Positions 25,009-32,522 of a stretch of 49,707 nt of DNA are shown in pieces. Made by a program: the position numbers and the translations under genes. Each line of letters begins with the position of its first letter. Position 1 is the stretch's first letter. Source of the stretch: a virus; the IMG/VR virus record IMGVR_UViG_3300031673_000080, positions 1 to 49,707 of that record; one strand, 5' to 3'. The notes beneath the pieces are model-generated. The model saw only the letters and a list, made by a program, of their open reading frames with translations. It was not told the origin of the DNA and did not search any database.

Positions 25009-25193
25009 GGGGTTGGCTCCTTTCCTTCGACTGGATTGTATTGAATGGCAAGGCCTACCTCGACATCGACAGTATGGCCCGTTAGTTTAGCGTGGCGTGC
25101 GCCAACGGCCTGGGCGTTTTTGTAATTCTCCCAGTGTTTTCCACACGTCTGACATTCGGCGATACAGTGAACAACCCCGGCCCTGCGCTTCAT
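25005..25193 (-). CDS. Small C2H2-type zinc-finger protein
   Basis: A 62-residue product. CQTCGKHW followed by ARHAKLTGHTV about 15 residues later gives a Cys2-His2 arrangement often seen in small phage proteins. Coupled on both sides by ATGA overlaps. The partner is unknown. Confidence 0.7.
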   Translation of the reverse strand: MKRRAGVVHCIAECQTCGKHWENYKNAQAVGARHAKLTGHTVDVEVGLAIQYNPVEGKEPTP

Positions 25194-25801
25194 CCCCCGC
25201 TCCTTTCTTGATAGGCATGGGCGGCTTGGTAGTCGGCGATTAGGGAGCGGAGGTGGGCGAGGGCTTCTCTAGCCCCGCGCTTGAAACAGTGCGGGTCATG
25301 GACAACATCGTATAGAGTATCCAACGCCCGCTCGTCGGCTTCGGAGCCGGGGGAAGACGCCTCGGCCAACGGCTTGAGTGCCGATACTTTACTGCCTTCC
25401 CCGGCCCTTGTTTCCTGTGCTTGCGTCAACCCACCGGTGACATCGGCTATCATCATGGCGAAGTTGGCAACATCGGCGGCCTCGCGCCCGACCGAAATTG
25501 GCCCCTTCGTATGGATGGCTTTTATGAGTTCGGCAGATTCATCTTTGAGACGCGAAAAAAGCCATTGAACATCTTCGTTTTTCCACCCCGGCCTATCATC
25601 GTGCTTTCGTAATTCCGCTTCCATGATTGCGGCGAACGCGCCCACTTCGGGACGCAGATGATAGGCCATAGCCCCGGCCCTCGTTTTCTCGGCCTCATCG
25701 AGGAGGGAGAGGAGGTCGGCCATGTCCGCAGACGTGAGGGCCATCTCTCCCGGCCAGCTTTTCAATTTGTCTTTCAAATAAGCAATTCGTTCTTCGTTCA
25801 T
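25190..25801 (-). CDS. MazG-like nucleotide pyrophosphohydrolase domain protein
   Basis: A 203-residue protein. Residues about 53-122 form an all-alpha NTP pyrophosphohydrolase pattern: AFAAIMEAELRKH, then LKDESAELIKAI and VGREAADVANFAMMIAD, with the Glu-x-x-Glu and Glu/Asp clusters that bind Mg. The flanks are helical. Family members hydrolyse (d)NTPs or alarmone-like nucleotides; the substrate here cannot be told from sequence. Confidence 0.7.
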   Translation of the reverse strand: MNEERIAYLKDKLKSWPGEMALTSADMADLLSLLDEAEKTRAGAMAYHLRPEVGAFAAIMEAELRKHDDRPGWKNEDVQWLFSRLKDESAELIKAIHTKGPISVGREAADVANFAMMIADVTGGLTQAQETRAGEGSKVSALKPLAEASSPGSEADERALDTLYDVVHDPHCFKRGAREALAHLRSLIADYQAAHAYQERSGG

Positions 25802-26010
25802 GGTTGCTCCTTCGCCGCCTTGATGGCATCATGTAATTCAGCCGATGGCCAATCCTCCGTGGTCAGATCGAACGGAGTGATCTTCTCCGCGGCCTCGAGG
25901 ATCGGCAGGATGACCTTCATCGCATCGACCCTGGCCATGTAACCACGGCTCATCGTGCCGGCCCCGAATAGTTCGCCCCGGATGATCTCGAGTGCTTCTG
26001 AGATTGTCAT
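25798..26010 (-). CDS. Hypothetical 70-residue protein
   Basis: A helical, acidic product (MTISEALEIIRGELFGAG...) with ATGA overlaps to both neighbours. No motif was recognised. Confidence 0.6.
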   Translation of the reverse strand: MTISEALEIIRGELFGAGTMSRGYMARVDAMKVILPILEAAEKITPFDLTTEDWPSAELHDAIKAAKEQP

Positions 26011-26642
26011 TTCGGATACTCCTGAATCAGCGGACCATTCCAGATTTTAGCGAGGTTGTTCTTGAGAAAAACCGGGACGCCCTGCATTTGGAGTCCGAAC
26101 TGAATTGCCTCCAGGGTGGCCCGCGCTGGGTCACGACGGTTGCCGTGGCCCGTGAGTCTGCCGATGATGAACCAATCGAGCCAGCGGGTGTCTTTGGGGA
26201 AAAGCCCGAGGAATGGTTCCAAGGAAACGAACCGGACTCGGGCCTCTCTCTTTTTCAGTTCAGCGATACGCCAAGAATCCCTGTTCCCCTCCACACTCAC
26301 TCCGAGCCAGACGTTCGGCGGCATGGCGCGGTCGATGAGTTCGGGCCGCTTGGTCAGGATGATGAAAGTGAGGTCGGGGTGTTTCTCGATGTCCTCGAAT
26401 ATCCAGCGTCGCCAACGCTCAGAAATTCCGGGATGAAATAACTCCATCGTTGAACAGACGAAAATTTTGGAGCCGCCGGGGATTCTCTGAAATTCGGTAG
26501 GTTCCTGGTTCCATGATAATTCAGGCGGCCACCTGAAGCGGTGATACATGGCCCGCCCGTAGCAATACCAGCACGCCTCGGGACAGAGGCCCTTGATGGG
26601 ATTCCAGGAATGGGTTGCCCACTCGATCTTTGTGTGGTTCAT
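26007..26642 (-). CDS. Phage Gp37/Gp68-like (DUF5131) protein
   Basis: The start is the ATG of MNHTKIEWATHSWNPIKGLC. The 211-residue product has the family hallmarks: TKIEWATHSWNPIKG, a C-x3-C-x2-C cluster (CPEACWYC, near residue 20) resembling a radical-SAM iron-sulfur motif, VWLGVSVEG, and FVSLEPFLG. The family is common in phages and its activity is not established here; a radical-SAM-like role is an inference from the Cys motif. Coupled to a membrane microprotein upstream. Confidence 0.8.
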   Translation of the reverse strand: MNHTKIEWATHSWNPIKGLCPEACWYCYGRAMYHRFRWPPELSWNQEPTEFQRIPGGSKIFVCSTMELFHPGISERWRRWIFEDIEKHPDLTFIILTKRPELIDRAMPPNVWLGVSVEGNRDSWRIAELKKREARVRFVSLEPFLGLFPKDTRWLDWFIIGRLTGHGNRRDPARATLEAIQFGLQMQGVPVFLKNNLAKIWNGPLIQEYPK

Positions 26643-26806
26643 TTGAACGGGATCTCCTGGACGAATGGCTCCGCCATGCCGACCATCTCGTCGTCGTCCA
26701 CCCACCGGCTCACTTTGTCGACCGTGATGTTGGCCCAGACCCCGAGGAGGACGGCCAGGACGATGAGCTCGAGGACGAACTTGGCCAGCCGGCGGGGGAA
26801 TTTCAT
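26639..26806 (-). CDS. 55-residue single-pass membrane microprotein
   Basis: A basic start (MKFPRRLAK) is followed by a membrane segment (FVLELIVLAVLLGVWANI, residues 10-27) and an acidic tail. The start and stop overlap neighbours as ATGA on both sides. Function unknown. Confidence 0.7.
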   Translation of the reverse strand: MKFPRRLAKFVLELIVLAVLLGVWANITVDKVSRWVDDDEMVGMAEPFVQEIPFK

Positions 26807-26991
26807 GCCTTCTTCCCCTTGGTTACATACCCATCAAAGGAATCCTCTCCCTCGACGTAATCAAACTTCTCTTTCCATGCCGCATGGGCGATTTCTTTGA
26901 GCTGGGGGAAGGTGGCCAGAAACAATTTCATGAGTTCCGAGGCGCAGCTTTGGCAACCGCCATCTGCCTCGACTAAAATCTCCGCAATCAC
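26803..26991 (-). CDS. Hypothetical 62-residue protein
   Basis: A GTG start at 26991. A Cys pair near the N-terminus (GGCQSCASEL) and a helical, aromatic C-terminal half. It overlaps the membrane microprotein by 4 bases. A short ATG frame (eight codons) ends in an overlap with this GTG and may couple translation. Confidence 0.55.
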   Translation of the reverse strand: MIAEILVEADGGCQSCASELMKLFLATFPQLKEIAHAAWKEKFDYVEGEDSFDGYVTKGKKA

Positions 26992-27010
26992 CTTGGCCTC
27001 TGTGCGTCGG

Positions 27011-27217
27011 TCATGGTTTCTTCTCCCCGCACTCGCAGACGTCGATCGCCTTCTCGTTCCACTTGCCGCAGTCCCCGCATTGATACACCCCGGCGCAGTC
27101 GGCGTGATAGTATTCCCCGTTCTCCTTGAACGCCTCGGATGCCAGGACGCCCTCGTTGCAGCTGGCGCACTCCTCGTAGAGGTCGTCGGTCTCGAAGATT
27201 TTCTTGAAGCGGGTCAT
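27011..27217 (-). CDS. Small multi-Cys zinc-binding protein (LIM-like spacing)
   Basis: The ATG at 27217 starts MTRFKKIFETDDLY. The 68-residue product has three Cys/His clusters: ECASCNEGV, EYYHADCAGVYQCGDCGKW and DVCECGEKK. This suggests two zinc sites in the style of LIM or ribbon proteins. The longer upstream frame is the shadow of the Cys-rich gene before it. Confidence 0.7.
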   Translation of the reverse strand: MTRFKKIFETDDLYEECASCNEGVLASEAFKENGEYYHADCAGVYQCGDCGKWNEKAIDVCECGEKKP

Positions 27218-27417
27218 GGTTTCCCCGCCAATCCACAATAGCCCTCGTATGTTAAGTGGGACAGCGCTCCTCCATCGTAAACCGTTCTTTTGTCTATTGT
27301 CCCTTCCCGCCACATGGCGCACTTGTTCTCTACGCAGTCCCACATGCCTGACACAAGGTCTTGATCAACACACGCAACTCCGTTTTTTATGAACGGACAC
27401 AGTTTAGGTTCGCTCAT
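27214..27417 (-). CDS. Small Cys-rich protein
   Basis: A 67-residue product with CPFIKNGVAC, WDCVENKCAMW and a late YCG, a spacing seen in small phage proteins that probably bind zinc. Its AGGAGG site lies inside the end of the upstream membrane-protein gene. Confidence 0.7.
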   Translation of the reverse strand: MSEPKLCPFIKNGVACVDQDLVSGMWDCVENKCAMWREGTIDKRTVYDGGALSHLTYEGYCGLAGKP

Positions 27418-27539
27418 TTTTTCCTCCTGTAAAGATCAACGACAAAGAAGGTGAGAATAAAGAGCCATGCAAGTAAAACCGTGACGACCCAGGCCAATCG
27501 CTCGACCATACCAGCTAGGACGTGAATTGCTTCGCTCAT
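27414..27539 (-). CDS. 41-residue single-pass membrane microprotein
   Basis: MSEAIHVLAGMVERL leads into a membrane segment (AWVVTVLLAWLFILTFFVV, residues 16-34) and a basic end. AGGAGGAAATC precedes the ATG. The stop overlaps the next start as ATGA. Function unknown. Confidence 0.7.
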   Translation of the reverse strand: MSEAIHVLAGMVERLAWVVTVLLAWLFILTFFVVDLYRRKK

Positions 27540-27548
27540 GATTTCCTC

Positions 27549-28421
27549 CTAAAAAGATGAAGGGAAGCCGCCGGCGAGGGGTTGCGATGGAGGCGCGTCC
27601 CCGAAGGAGGGTGAAGGTGTGACATTATCGTCCGGCAGCTCCCCTTCGTCTGGTTCTTTCTTCTTCCATTCGACTTCGAGGTCGACGTATTTCTTGAGGG
27701 TCAGGAACATCTCGATCGCCGGCTCGAGCTCGGGCCGCTTGTAAATCTTCCAGCGCGGCACTCCCGTTTCTTTGTCAAGGTAGACAACGATCCCGCCGTC
27801 CATCTTGCTCCTCGTCATCTCCTCGTTGGCGATGGCGTAAGCCCCTAATTGCATTATAGTTGCCGGGTCCGGGTTCCCTGTCTTAAAATCAGAAACAACC
27901 CAATAGGTTGGGGCGTCTTCACCGTAATCCTCAGCCGGGAAAACAACGTCGGCTTCTAGATCGAGGGTTCCGGCGAATTCGTGCTGGAATGAGAAGACCT
28001 GTTTTTCGGCGGCCCGCGGCTTGACGTGGAACAACCGTTCCCACTCCAAGAACGCCTTGACGCCGCGAGAAATTTCCGGGTCGAGACCTATCAGGCGGTC
28101 GAGGAGGGCCTTGTCCTGACCAGCGCGATAGTAGTCGTGGATGGCCTTGTGGACCTTGCGGCCAATGTCCTGCGCAGCCTTCATCCGCTTTCGCGATTCG
28201 TCCAGCGCGGCCTTGCGGGTCTTTTCAAGGTCGGTTTCTTTCAGCTGGTCGATGGACATCCAGCCCTTCTGGAGTGGGTAAAAGAGTTCTCGCATGAGGA
28301 AGTCGATAGCACATGTCGTGGCCCATTCGTCGAGTCCGAACCGCTTGAGGTGGCCGAGGATGGAAGTGACCCTGCGAAGGGGAACACCAAATACGTCATA
28401 ATATTCGTTATTTTTTCTCAT
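27549..28421 (-). CDS. PD-(D/E)XK exonuclease, partner of RecT
   Basis: The start chosen is the ATG of MRKNNEYYDVFG, 14 bases inside the HNH gene end. The 290-residue protein shows the Cas4/RecB-type nuclease core: a conserved His near residue 90 (GRKVHKAIHDYY), FAGTLDLEADVV, SDFKTG and MQLGAYA. A Pro-rich acidic tail ends it. With RecT upstream it would form an exonuclease/annealase recombination pair, making 3' single strands for RecT. An HNH gene lies between the two. Confidence 0.8.
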   Translation of the reverse strand: MRKNNEYYDVFGVPLRRVTSILGHLKRFGLDEWATTCAIDFLMRELFYPLQKGWMSIDQLKETDLEKTRKAALDESRKRMKAAQDIGRKVHKAIHDYYRAGQDKALLDRLIGLDPEISRGVKAFLEWERLFHVKPRAAEKQVFSFQHEFAGTLDLEADVVFPAEDYGEDAPTYWVVSDFKTGNPDPATIMQLGAYAIANEEMTRSKMDGGIVVYLDKETGVPRWKIYKRPELEPAIEMFLTLKKYVDLEVEWKKKEPDEGELPDDNVTPSPSFGDAPPSQPLAGGFPSSF

Positions 28422-28899
28422 GGCGTTTCTTGCCGTGGAAGCTCGCGTGTTCACCGTTAGATGGGAAAAGGGCGAGGTTCCCAATGCGGTTGTCGTCCGG
28501 ATTCCCGTTGATATGATGAACGACTTCGGAACGCAAGAGAAGCCGGCCTAAGTAAGCCGCCATAACGAGACGATGCTCTGAAGCATATCCCCTACAATCG
28601 GCGAGAGGATGGCCGGTTCGGAGCAAATGGACATATCCATTCACAATTTGCCGGCCACCATTCCAGTGATGATTTTCTTTCCCCTTCTTCGCCGACGCCG
28701 ACATCTTGGCCCTATGTTCTGCGCTAAGTTTGACGCCAACGTGTGCCGCTGACATTTTTTCACGAGATTCTGGGCTACGCTTGGCTCCACGGTGTGCTGC
28801 CGCAGTTTTTGCGCAACGCTCGGGGCTAAACCTAACCCCGCGATGAGCCGCTGAAATCTTGGCTCGGTGTTCAGGAGAAAGCGGCTTTCCGAGAGTCAT
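28408..28899 (-). CDS. NUMOD3-HNH homing-type endonuclease
   Basis: A 163-residue protein. Four NUMOD3-like units of about 17 residues (SPEHRAKISAAHRG, SPERCAKTAAAHRG, SPESREKMSAAHVG, SAEHRAKMSASAKKG) fill residues 8-72. The HNH core has EHRLVMAAYLGR and VVHHINGNPDDNRIGNLALF. It sits between RecT and the exonuclease and overlaps the exonuclease start. It is more like the 30590-31084 copy than the 2704-3150 copy. Confidence 0.9.
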   Translation of the reverse strand: MTLGKPLSPEHRAKISAAHRGVRFSPERCAKTAAAHRGAKRSPESREKMSAAHVGVKLSAEHRAKMSASAKKGKENHHWNGGRQIVNGYVHLLRTGHPLADCRGYASEHRLVMAAYLGRLLLRSEVVHHINGNPDDNRIGNLALFPSNGEHASFHGKKRHEKK

Positions 28900-28902
28900 A
28901 GC

Positions 28903-29928
28903 TTACTTCTTCGCCGCCTGGCTCTGCGCGTGCTTAAACACCGCGATCGCGCCGCCGAGCTGGGCCTTGAGGTATTCCAGGTCCTCGCGGACGGCCCCAT
29001 GGAACCGGAGGGCCTTCCCCAGTTTGACGACCATGCAGGGGTGGAGTTTCATCCGCTCGTCCTTCTGGAACTCAAACAACCACGCCTTGAACTCTCTGTC
29101 GTCTATGCCCTCGGCCTCGATCGCGGCCTTGAGCTCGTCGACAAGGATATCCTCGTCGGTCTTGGACTCGGCGTGCTCGGCCATCGCGGAGATGTCGTCC
29201 GGCTCGGCCTCAAGCTCGAATCCGCCCTTGGGGGCCTCTGCCGCCTTCGGACGACCCGGTTTTTTGACCGGCGTGGCCCCCGGCGGAGCCGTGGCGGGCT
29301 TTTCCGTCTTGGGGGAGGCCTCCGGTGTGGGGGAAGCCTGTTTCGGGGCCTCTAGGGCCTTGTCCGGGGCTTTTTCAGGCTCGGGCTTGGCTACCGTGTC
29401 CTCTGGGAGTCCGTTCGGGTAGTCCTCCATCTCCTCGGTAGTGATGATGCCCATGGATGCGCCGGGGTCGAATACTTTCTGGCCGCCGGAGATTGCCCGG
29501 TAGAGGAGCATGGTCTTGCGCCGCTTCTTCCAATTATCTTTATTCCAGAGCTCTTCGGCGATGGCGTCCTCTTTTGTGTACTCATGGACGTAGGTTTCCC
29601 ATCCTGGCCGGGAGAACTCGACGCGGGCCCGCTCTTCGCTCCGTTCCAGGATCTTGATGCGACCCCCCCTCTTCTGGAAGAGGGCCTGGAGGACGGTCGT
29701 GCTGATGCACATGCGGCCGTTGACGATGGAGATCGTCTGGAGGGCGACGGTCGGGGAGAGCCCGATCTCCTGACCGTGGAGAATGATGGCAACGGCCTGC
29801 GGCACCGCCGAGATGCCTTTAAAGAATGCCGAATTGATGAGGTCTGTCGCCAAGGTTCGAATGTTTAACGCATCCGGCAGATTTGCCGGGGCGAGGACGA
29901 GGGCGTCCGTTTTCTTTTGATCGGTCAT
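28903..29928 (-). CDS. recT: RecT-family single-strand annealing protein
   Basis: A 341-residue protein. The N-terminal 180 residues match the RecT family pattern: AVPQAVAIILHGQEIGLSPT, ALQTISIVNGRMCISTTVLQ, WNKDNWKKRRKTMLLYRAIS and FDPGASMGIITTEEM. A long Pro/Ala/Lys linker follows, with an AT-hook-like KKPGRPK near residue 237, then a helical C-terminal domain. It anneals single strands during phage recombination. Downstream is the HNH gene and then its exonuclease. Confidence 0.85.
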   Translation of the reverse strand: MTDQKKTDALVLAPANLPDALNIRTLATDLINSAFFKGISAVPQAVAIILHGQEIGLSPTVALQTISIVNGRMCISTTVLQALFQKRGGRIKILERSEERARVEFSRPGWETYVHEYTKEDAIAEELWNKDNWKKRRKTMLLYRAISGGQKVFDPGASMGIITTEEMEDYPNGLPEDTVAKPEPEKAPDKALEAPKQASPTPEASPKTEKPATAPPGATPVKKPGRPKAAEAPKGGFELEAEPDDISAMAEHAESKTDEDILVDELKAAIEAEGIDDREFKAWLFEFQKDERMKLHPCMVVKLGKALRFHGAVREDLEYLKAQLGGAIAVFKHAQSQAAKK

Positions 29929-30593
29929 ATTGACCTCCTTTTACTAGCCATAATGGGTTTGTTGTAGATCCGGATTCCCGGAATGAGATTCTTGACCGAT
30001 TCCTCGGTCTTGTCCTTTTGGGCGGCGATGGCGTTGTCGATCGCGTCCTTGTCCGGAGTCAAGAACCGACGCGGGACGAGATCGAACTCCTCGAGCTCCC
30101 ACAGCCAATGGTCCCGGAACTGCGCGTCCTCGACCACGGGCGCGACCGGAGCCGGGCCCAGGTCCTCATGCGGGATCTCGGCGATGGCGGCAGCGGCCTC
30201 CTCGAATCCGCTTGCGGCCTCGACCTTCTTCTCGGCCTCCTCGACCTTCCGCTTGGCCTCCCATTCGGCCCGCTCGCGGTCCTCCTTGGCCTTACGGAAC
30301 TTCTCCCGCTCGGCGTAGATCCACGCCGCGGCCTTTTCGGACAGGCGGACGATGACGGGCTTGACCCTCTTTAGAAGCTGGCCTTCACGCTCACATAAAA
30401 GAACATGAGCTGCCCTTGCCTTTTCTTTGGGTTCACGCCAGTAGGATTCCCACTCTTTAACCTTTGACTTAAGGGCCGCAACCAGAACCCCCGCAGCGTC
30501 AGCCGAACCTTGGTCAACAACCTCCAGCATCTCCGCTTGCCTCAACAGCCCGATAGCGTAATTCTCGAGTTGAATCTCTTGGTTTTCATTCAT
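29925..30593 (-). CDS. Coiled-coil recombination-associated protein
   Basis: A 222-residue protein with a long Glu/Lys/Ala-rich helix (about 60-140), then RDHWLWELEEFDLVP, KDAIDNAIAAQK and a terminal IPGIRIYNKP. This C-terminal pattern is familiar from proteins encoded next to RecT in many phages. It overlaps recT by ATGA, so a structural or loading role in recombination is likely. The name of the family is not certain. Confidence 0.7.
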   Translation of the reverse strand: MNENQEIQLENYAIGLLRQAEMLEVVDQGSADAAGVLVAALKSKVKEWESYWREPKEKARAAHVLLCEREGQLLKRVKPVIVRLSEKAAAWIYAEREKFRKAKEDRERAEWEAKRKVEEAEKKVEAASGFEEAAAAIAEIPHEDLGPAPVAPVVEDAQFRDHWLWELEEFDLVPRRFLTPDKDAIDNAIAAQKDKTEESVKNLIPGIRIYNKPIMASKRRSI

Positions 30594-31084
30594 GACTTTT
30601 TGCTTTCAATTCTATGATGACCAAGGTGTTTTGTATTGGAAGGAAATAACGCCAGGTTCCCAATGCGATTGTCATCCACCCGGCCGTTAATATGGTGAAC
30701 GATTTCCGTGGGCAAGAGCACTCGGCCCAAATATGCCTCCATAATCAACCGGTGTTCCTTGACATAACCGCGATTGTTAGCAAACGGATGGCCTGGGCAA
30801 TAAACCAAATAGTATCCCCTGCCGTTAGTAATCCTGCCGCCCTTCCAGTTCCCGTTCTTCTCCCCTTTTTGCGCCAAGGACATACTTGCCCGAGTTTTTG
30901 GGCTTTTCTTGCGGCCCCGAAGCGCGGCTGCTATTTTGGCTCGTTGCTCTTGGCTTATTTTAACACCTCGCCTTGCCGCAGTCATCTTCACCCGTGCTTC
31001 TGGGGTTTGTTTCCAGCCTGCCCGAGCGCGATTTGCGGCCGCTATCTTGGCCGTGTGTTCCGAGGTATGTTTTGGGGCTGTCAT
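30590..31084 (-). CDS. NUMOD3-HNH homing-type endonuclease
   Basis: A 164-residue protein with NUMOD3-like units (TPEARVKMTAARRG, SQEQRAKIAAALRG, SPKTRASMSLAQKG) followed by an HNH core (EHRLIMEAYLGR, IVHHINGRVDDNRIGNLALF). Closely related to the 28408-28899 copy. Its stop overlaps the ATG of the coiled-coil gene, so it sits exactly before the recombination module. Confidence 0.9.
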   Translation of the reverse strand: MTAPKHTSEHTAKIAAANRARAGWKQTPEARVKMTAARRGVKISQEQRAKIAAALRGRKKSPKTRASMSLAQKGEKNGNWKGGRITNGRGYYLVYCPGHPFANNRGYVKEHRLIMEAYLGRVLLPTEIVHHINGRVDDNRIGNLALFPSNTKHLGHHRIESKKS

Positions 31085-31086
31085 TT

Positions 31087-31281
31087 TCAGACCACCTCCC
31101 AGAATTTGTTCTTGATCCGGAACTCGCGGTACATCGCACTCGCCATTCTGCCGTAGCCGTCCAGCAGAACGAGCCTGGGATTACCCTGATAGAGCAGGGC
31201 TACCTTCGCAAAGGCCTTGAGCGACGCCCGCATGTAACAGCGGGCCTGCTCAACCTTCTTTTCATCGGTAATTTCAATCAT
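31087..31281 (-). CDS. Hypothetical 64-residue protein, first gene after an internal promoter candidate
   Basis: A helical product (ARCYMRASLKAFAKVALLY...) ending in basic and aromatic residues. GGAGGGACAAAAAC precedes the ATG, and a TGGATATAAGG element lies 21 bases upstream of the ATG. No family was recognised. Confidence 0.65.
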   Translation of the reverse strand: MIEITDEKKVEQARCYMRASLKAFAKVALLYQGNPRLVLLDGYGRMASAMYREFRIKNKFWEVV

Positions 31282-31302
31282 GTTTTTGTCCCTCCTTCGT
31301 GT

Positions 31303-31321
31303 CCTTATATCCAGACTGTCC
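31303..31321 (-). promoter_or_regulatory. TGGATATAAGG element, copy 2 (leftward)
   Basis: It reads GGACAGTCTGGATATAAGG on the minus strand. It matches the copy at 36133-36151 in 17 of 19 bases and the one at 34606-34624 in 17 of 19. It contains a -10-like TATAAG and lies in a short gap upstream of the 31281 start. Candidate phage promoter or regulator site. Confidence 0.55.
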
Positions 31322-31329
31322 TTGGCCCC

Positions 31330-31629
31330 TTACCACGGGGCCGCGTCCTCGGGCTTTCCGAACCCTTCGAAGCCGCCCGGGGGCCGCTTGATCTGCGTCA
31401 CCTCGGGATCTTCGCCGCTCCCCTCCGGCCGCGTGTCCGGGGTCACGAGATGATACGGCGGGCTGTTCTCGTTCTTGGGCTTCTTGTTCTTGAACATCAA
31501 GAGTTTCGCGCCATCCTTGAGCTCGAATCCGGGGGGCAACTTGAGTTTTCCGCTGAAAAAAACACCCGCCCCCTGGCTTTCTTTCTCCCATATGCCAGCG
31601 ATGGTTATGAGTTTTTCTTTTTCTGGCAC
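31330..31629 (-). CDS. Small DUF736-like protein
   Basis: A 99-residue product. The first 60 residues (LITIAGIWEKESQGAGVFFS, FELKDGAKLLMFKNKK) form a beta-rich fold reminiscent of small DUF736-type proteins found in phages and plasmids; the rest is a Pro/Gly-rich tail. Upstream of the recombination genes. Family call tentative. Confidence 0.6.
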   Translation of the reverse strand: MPEKEKLITIAGIWEKESQGAGVFFSGKLKLPPGFELKDGAKLLMFKNKKPKNENSPPYHLVTPDTRPEGSGEDPEVTQIKRPPGGFEGFGKPEDAAPW

Positions 31630-31769
31630 AGCTCGATCTCCTCGCCCTTCTTCTTGTTTCGGCCCATGTTGTCAGCCCTGCCCCGGACGAAGGCTCCGAT
31701 GCGGGAGTAGGCAAAGCCTACCACGACGACAACCAGTAAGGAATAGAGAAAATACCGAAGCGCCGTCAT
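31605..31769 (-). CDS. 54-residue single-pass membrane microprotein
   Basis: MTALRYFLYSLLVVVVVGFA gives a membrane segment (about 5-21), then a Lys/Arg-rich tail. GGAGGAGGG precedes the ATG, which overlaps the upstream stop. The end overlaps the next gene by 25 bases. Function unknown. Confidence 0.7.
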   Translation of the reverse strand: MTALRYFLYSLLVVVVVGFAYSRIGAFVRGRADNMGRNKKKGEEIELCQKKKNS

Positions 31770-32059
31770 CCCTCCTCCATGTCTCGCTTGAGTTCGGCGG
31801 CCGTATCCTCGGCGAGCTCATCCACGTCGAAGATTATCGGGTCGTTGCCCTTGGCCTTGGTATCTAACCACTCGTGGAGAAGGTGCTTCCCCTCGGGCAT
31901 GGCCACGCCTTTAGGCCCGGACTTGACCGCTTCCTCGGTGTTCTGGCTGGCGATCATCCTCGCCTCGCCCCTGTCCTCAGCCTTGACCAGCGACCTCCCG
32001 CTGGCCGTGACCCAGGTCACTTCAAACCACTTTAAGACTTTGGGGGTTTCGTCGCTCAT
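31766..32059 (-). CDS. Hypothetical 97-residue protein
   Basis: A short beta segment near the N-terminus (KWFEVTWVTASGRSLVKAE) is followed by helices and an acidic tail. The Trp/Val pattern and AEDRGEARMIA suggest a small domain for nucleic acid or protein contacts, but no family is recognised. Coupled to neighbours by 4-base overlaps. Confidence 0.65.
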   Translation of the reverse strand: MSDETPKVLKWFEVTWVTASGRSLVKAEDRGEARMIASQNTEEAVKSGPKGVAMPEGKHLLHEWLDTKAKGNDPIIFDVDELAEDTAAELKRDMEEG

Positions 32060-32271
32060 TTGGGCTCCATTTCGAAGGTGAAGAATGGGTCAACGTCAAC
32101 CTTGGTTCCGGTGTGGGTCCGGCTGACGCTGACCCGGAACAAGGTGTTTTCGCGGTCGGGATCTTTGGCCCTGCGTCGCCGTGCGCCGCGAATCCTATTC
32201 CTCTCGCTTGCGTAGGGCCCGGTCAATAGCGGGTCCACGCCATCCCAGATCTCCAGAATGTATCGGTCCAT
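32056..32271 (-). CDS. Small basic hypothetical protein
   Basis: A 71-residue product with an Arg-rich centre (RNRIRGARRRRAKD) flanked by strands, possibly nucleic-acid binding. Overlaps the next gene by 4 bases. Not recognised. Confidence 0.6.
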   Translation of the reverse strand: MDRYILEIWDGVDPLLTGPYASERNRIRGARRRRAKDPDRENTLFRVSVSRTHTGTKVDVDPFFTFEMEPK

Positions 32272-32273
32272 GT

Positions 32274-32522
32274 TTATTGCTCCTGTCTGATTTTCGATAT
32301 GCGCTCTGCGGCCTCGACGCCGTAGAACGCTGGATTACCGAACCCGAACCGCTCGGCCCAGAGGGCCCCCCGCTTGGAGCGGAAGGGCCCGATGACGTAG
32401 GAATAGATCCGCCCCTGCTTTCTCTCGCTCGGGACGTAGGCGCATTGGAAGGCGCGGTAGCCTTCGCGGGACTTGGCCGGGACGCCGACCCACCAGCGCC
32501 GGCGGAACTTGAGGGGCCTCAT
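32274..32522 (-). CDS. Hypothetical 82-residue protein
   Basis: A basic, aromatic product (FRRRWWVGVPAKSREGYRAF, then YSYVIGPFRSKRGALWAERF). It is mixed alpha/beta, with no Cys cluster. ATGA overlap with the upstream gene. Confidence 0.6.
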   Translation of the reverse strand: MRPLKFRRRWWVGVPAKSREGYRAFQCAYVPSERKQGRIYSYVIGPFRSKRGALWAERFGFGNPAFYGVEAAERISKIRQEQ

